Shown here one piece after another: positions 61,359 through 64,000 of a stretch of DNA of 64,000 nucleotides. The DNA comes from Eretmocerus hayati (lineage: Eukaryota; Arthropoda; Insecta; Hymenoptera; Aphelinidae). Location: contig CM056741.1 of the NCBI GenBank assembly GCA_029851415.1, positions 64,222,282 to 64,286,281 of the forward strand, written 5' to 3'. The notes under the pieces are model-generated. The model was not told the DNA's origin. It did not search any database and saw nothing but the letters and a program-made list of their open reading frames with translations. Position 1 is the stretch's first letter. The number at the start of each line of letters is the position of its first letter. The position numbers and the translations under genes were made by a program.

Positions 61359-62120
61359 TTTTTTTTTTTTTTTTTTTTTTAAGGTGGTTAGAGGGCAAAA
61401 TCTGCCTCAGGATCCCTCGGATCCGTCCCCAGACACCGGACTGGTTCAGCTTACGCGGACTACGCATAGCCCACGCAGGCCATACCAGGCGGGACACGGG
61501 TTTGGGTGGGGCCCACCGAGAGGTGGGCCCGGCCGTGTAATATCCCTCTCCCCTCGATGTCCGATACCTAGGGCATCGGGCAATCAAGGAGGAGATCCAC
61601 CTGCATCTACCATCTCAGCCCGGAACCGCGTGAGCATTACTTCAGGATGAGCGGCATGTCTCGCGCTCGATTGCGAGCGTTCCTCTTCTCCATCTTCTCT
61701 CTTCGGCCACTTGTCGGCATCTTCCATCTTCACTCTTCATTGTTCCCTCTCTTTCTTCTTTCTTCTCTCTTCTTTCTTCTTTCTTCCCTCTTCAGTGCAT
61801 CAGATTCCTCCTGGAATCATTTGGGCCTCTTCTGTTTCAATCGGCAGAGTCACTGTAATTCGCCTGCTTCGAGGCGCCTTACTTCCCTCTCTTTCTCCTC
61901 TTTGTGGGTCATCACCAGCTTGATGTATCCGGTGAGTCTATCCCATGTCTCCTGGTTGCGGAGTAAGTACGGGACGAGATTCTCGGGTGTTAGTTGAGCA
62001 CCCAGCCATTCATCCAGCTCGGCGCGCTCTCTCCGGGTGTTGCTGCACTTGAACAGGGCATGTTCGGCGTCATCCCATTCGTCCCCGCATGACTGACATG
62101 CTGGGGTCGTCCTCTTCTGG

Positions 62121-62125
<5 letters not shown>
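61359..62125 (-). mobile_element. LINE 3' end (R1/I-like C-terminus) with poly(A), 5'-truncated
   Basis: On the minus strand, a frame ending at 61850 reads RTTPACQSCGDEWDDAEHAL, FKCSNTRRERAEL, LTPENLVPYLLRNQETWDRL, then a basic KEEKEREVRRLEA tail. The CxxC...H...C cluster followed by LTPENLV and an ETW helix is typical of the C-terminal end of R1-like non-LTR retrotransposon ORF2. About 470 bases of 3' UTR follow, then an A-run (T-run on plus, 61359-61380). The upstream reverse transcriptase is missing; the frame runs straight into a (GA)n tract at 62126. Confidence 0.8.

Positions 62126-62206
<81 letters not shown>
62126..62206. repeat. (CT)n microsatellite
   Basis: About 40 CT units at the truncation point of the LINE fragment. 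Translation of this tract gives an Arg-Glu run that is not believed to be coding. Confidence 0.95.
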
Positions 62207-62207
<1 letters not shown>

Positions 62208-62454
62208 AAAAAACATCTTCTAGCTCATCTGCACAGTCAAGATGAACTCGTCGAATTGTAACACACAGCTCGTTCATATTCTCGTCGAAAGTGGTCCATA
62301 CCAATCGTCTGACACTGGTGTTTTTGCTACCTGTGCTCATTTACCGTCATCCCTTCTCACAGTCACGAGTTGATCAATGTACCTGTTACTGTTATTTAGT
62401 GTTTAAGTAGTGGTTATATAATGCATCGAGGAGTACGATTGCTGAGCATATATT

Positions 62455-62555
62455 TGCCTATTTTATAAAAATTTTATAAAATTTTATAAAATTTATGTAT
62501 CCATTGTTTCTCGTTTTGCCCCATGGGACTCAGTGTCCCCGGGCTAATAAAGTTA

Positions 62556-62638
<83 letters not shown>
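62455..62638 (+). mobile_element. Retroelement 3' tail, copy 1, with (AATC)n-(CT)n
   Basis: GTTTTGCCCCATGGGACTCA then GTGTCCCCGGGCTAATAAAG is followed by (AATC)n and (CT)n. A nearly identical block recurs 300 bases downstream, and tetranucleotide tails of this kind are typical of non-LTR retroelement or SINE 3' ends. Which family is not clear. Confidence 0.65.
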
Positions 62639-62642
<4 letters not shown>

Positions 62643-62754
62643 TTTGATGTTGCCTCACTAGCATCTGTGATAAATGTACATATATACGTATAGATATTTT
62701 CATACCAATTGTTTTTGGGATAAAGTACCCACCACTAGCATTAAATTAGTTAAG

Positions 62755-62895
62755 TTCTGTTCACACGAACAATTCGAACACTATATCTGTTTATCTCAAA
62801 TTTGTAAAATTATGTATTCATCAAGTTTCGTTTTGCCCCATGGGACTCATTGTCCCCGGGCTAATAAATTGAAATCAATCAATCAATCAATCAAT

Positions 62896-62942
<47 letters not shown>
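62755..62942 (+). mobile_element. Retroelement 3' tail, copy 2, with (AATC)n-(CT)n
   Basis: Same block as copy 1 (GTTTTGCCCCATGGGACTCA, then TTGTCCCCGGGCTAATAAAT) with a shorter (AATC)n and again a (CT)n tract. About 300 bp from copy 1, in the same orientation. Confidence 0.65.
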
Positions 62943-62946
<4 letters not shown>

Positions 62947-64000
62947 AAGCCACGAAGCTCAATGTAAGGACACACTCTGGACTCGAGGAATCACAGAGTG
63001 AGAGCGAGAAAAAAAAACAGAAAAAAGAAGCTTGTGGACGCGCTCCAGTAGCCGAGTCGAGTCGCACCCATTTCCTTTTGAGATCATCATCTTACCGGTC
63101 AGCCGACCTATCCAGGTGAAAAAAGAGAGGACTGGGTAACGGTATCCTGATTGCGGTTTAGGCAAGCACGCGGACCACAACACGTGTGCGTGTAATACCG
63201 ATACGTTCATAGTCGGCCAAAGTGTAGATATAATTCAACCTGAATTCACGATCCATGTATATAAACGCGTGTGGGCGCGAGTTTTGGCGCGATATAGATG
63301 AGTACACGATATCCATGAGGTATTTCGAATAAGAGACTTCCAAACCAAAGATATGAAACGATACACAACGTGATACACCTGTTATGCCGATCGCGTGCGA
63401 GACAGTATACTCAAGACATCAGTAAAGAAGATTGCACATGAACTTGACCTTACACCTGCATGACTTTTATCTTCCGCGTGAGCGTTGCATTATGTTACCA
63501 AACAGAATTTTTATGCATGCGACTTCCACGAGTAATATTGCATGATATTATTTGACAGCTCCGCGATAACAACTGCACGTTCTTGGAAACTCACACTGAG
63601 AGACTTCATGAATTGTCATCAGTCGTTCGTGAACGAGAGACATCCGAGAGGATGAAATTCTTTTGACGGTGTATGGGAGAGATCTCAGAATTTGGGCAAC
63701 CCCGGCTGCCAAATTTCGATTTCAAAATGACAGCGAATATGAGCAATTTATTCATCGGGCATCCGCCCATTGACTCCATCCTGGTTGCCCCCCCCCCCCC
63801 ACCTCACGGTCGTAGGACATCGGGTATACGCTCTGCCAGCATGTCGGTTTAGAGGGCGTAGCCGTTGCCGGGTCACGCGAGTGATTCGAAAACAGCTCAC
63901 ATCTCATCAACAATTACCGAATTTTAGTCCGGCCACTAGCACACGGCCGGTTCCGAGGTTGGAGAGAAGATATCTACGCTTTGCATAGAGCCCAGACAGC
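62943..64000. other. Right edge, no gene recognised
   Basis: Mixed-composition sequence with a poly(C) run at 63788-63800 and short overlapping open frames. No domain or RNA gene was seen. Confidence 0.45.

Noticed and set aside
61300..61650. Plus-strand 116-codon frame over the poly(T) tract
   Set aside because: It lies antisense to the LINE 3' UTR and begins with a poly-Phe run from the poly(A) tail.
61850..62209. Long Arg-Glu repeat at the N-terminus of the LINE frame
   Set aside because: It is translation of a (GA)n microsatellite, not a protein region of the LINE.

Overview
The window looks like nuclear DNA of an arthropod, most likely an insect. A hymenopteran is my guess, but nothing here proves it. 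The reasons are AT-rich sequence, small coding exons joined by GT-AG introns of 0.2 to 15 kb, a multi-domain extracellular animal protein, and a dense load of short foldback DNA elements and LINE remnants. There are no bacterial operons and no CRISPR array.

Left half (about 3.0-35.8 kb, minus strand): one large gene can be rebuilt exon by exon. Ten exons join with matching phases (2,151 nt, 717 codons, no internal stop). They encode a type II transmembrane protein: short cytoplasmic tail, one membrane segment, SEA domain, Thr/Pro-rich linker, frizzled domain, two LDL-receptor class A repeats, a scavenger-receptor-like domain and a trypsin-like (S1) domain. This layout is corin-like. The S1 domain lacks the catalytic His (Ser instead), has Ser where the catalytic Asp is expected, and has no R/K-IVGG activation site, so it is probably a protease homologue and not an active enzyme. 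The exon that would carry the Ser-195 region was not found and probably lies left of the window.

Introns: these hold many palindromic elements: a 0.27 kb foldback in intron 7, a 1.4 kb foldback in intron 5, a 167 bp TTAA-flanked MITE ending 31 bases before exon 4, a cluster of related palindromic modules (23.3-24.5 kb) and a 2.1 kb foldback (27.4-29.5 kb) in intron 1. Intron 1 also holds a short frame resembling a CYP4-type P450 fragment.

Right half (35.8-64 kb): no complete gene was recognised. It contains a CpG-rich stretch upstream of the corin-like start, several terminal-inverted-repeat elements, two long foldbacks packed into one (AT)n tract (39.07-42.83 kb), a broken ankyrin-repeat gene (43.5-43.9 kb), a possible TATA promoter with a tiny first coding exon (47.84-47.96 kb), a THAP-like remnant (51.3 kb), a 5S rRNA-like fragment (60.65 kb), and a LINE 3' end with poly(A) (61.36-62.13 kb) next to two (AATC)n-(CT)n tails (62.5-62.95 kb).

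The most distinctive signals are the catalytically degenerate corin-like protein and two foldback families that sit in TA-dinucleotide tracts. The two copies of one of these families carry their central spacer in opposite orientation. I did not find a clearly new molecular system.
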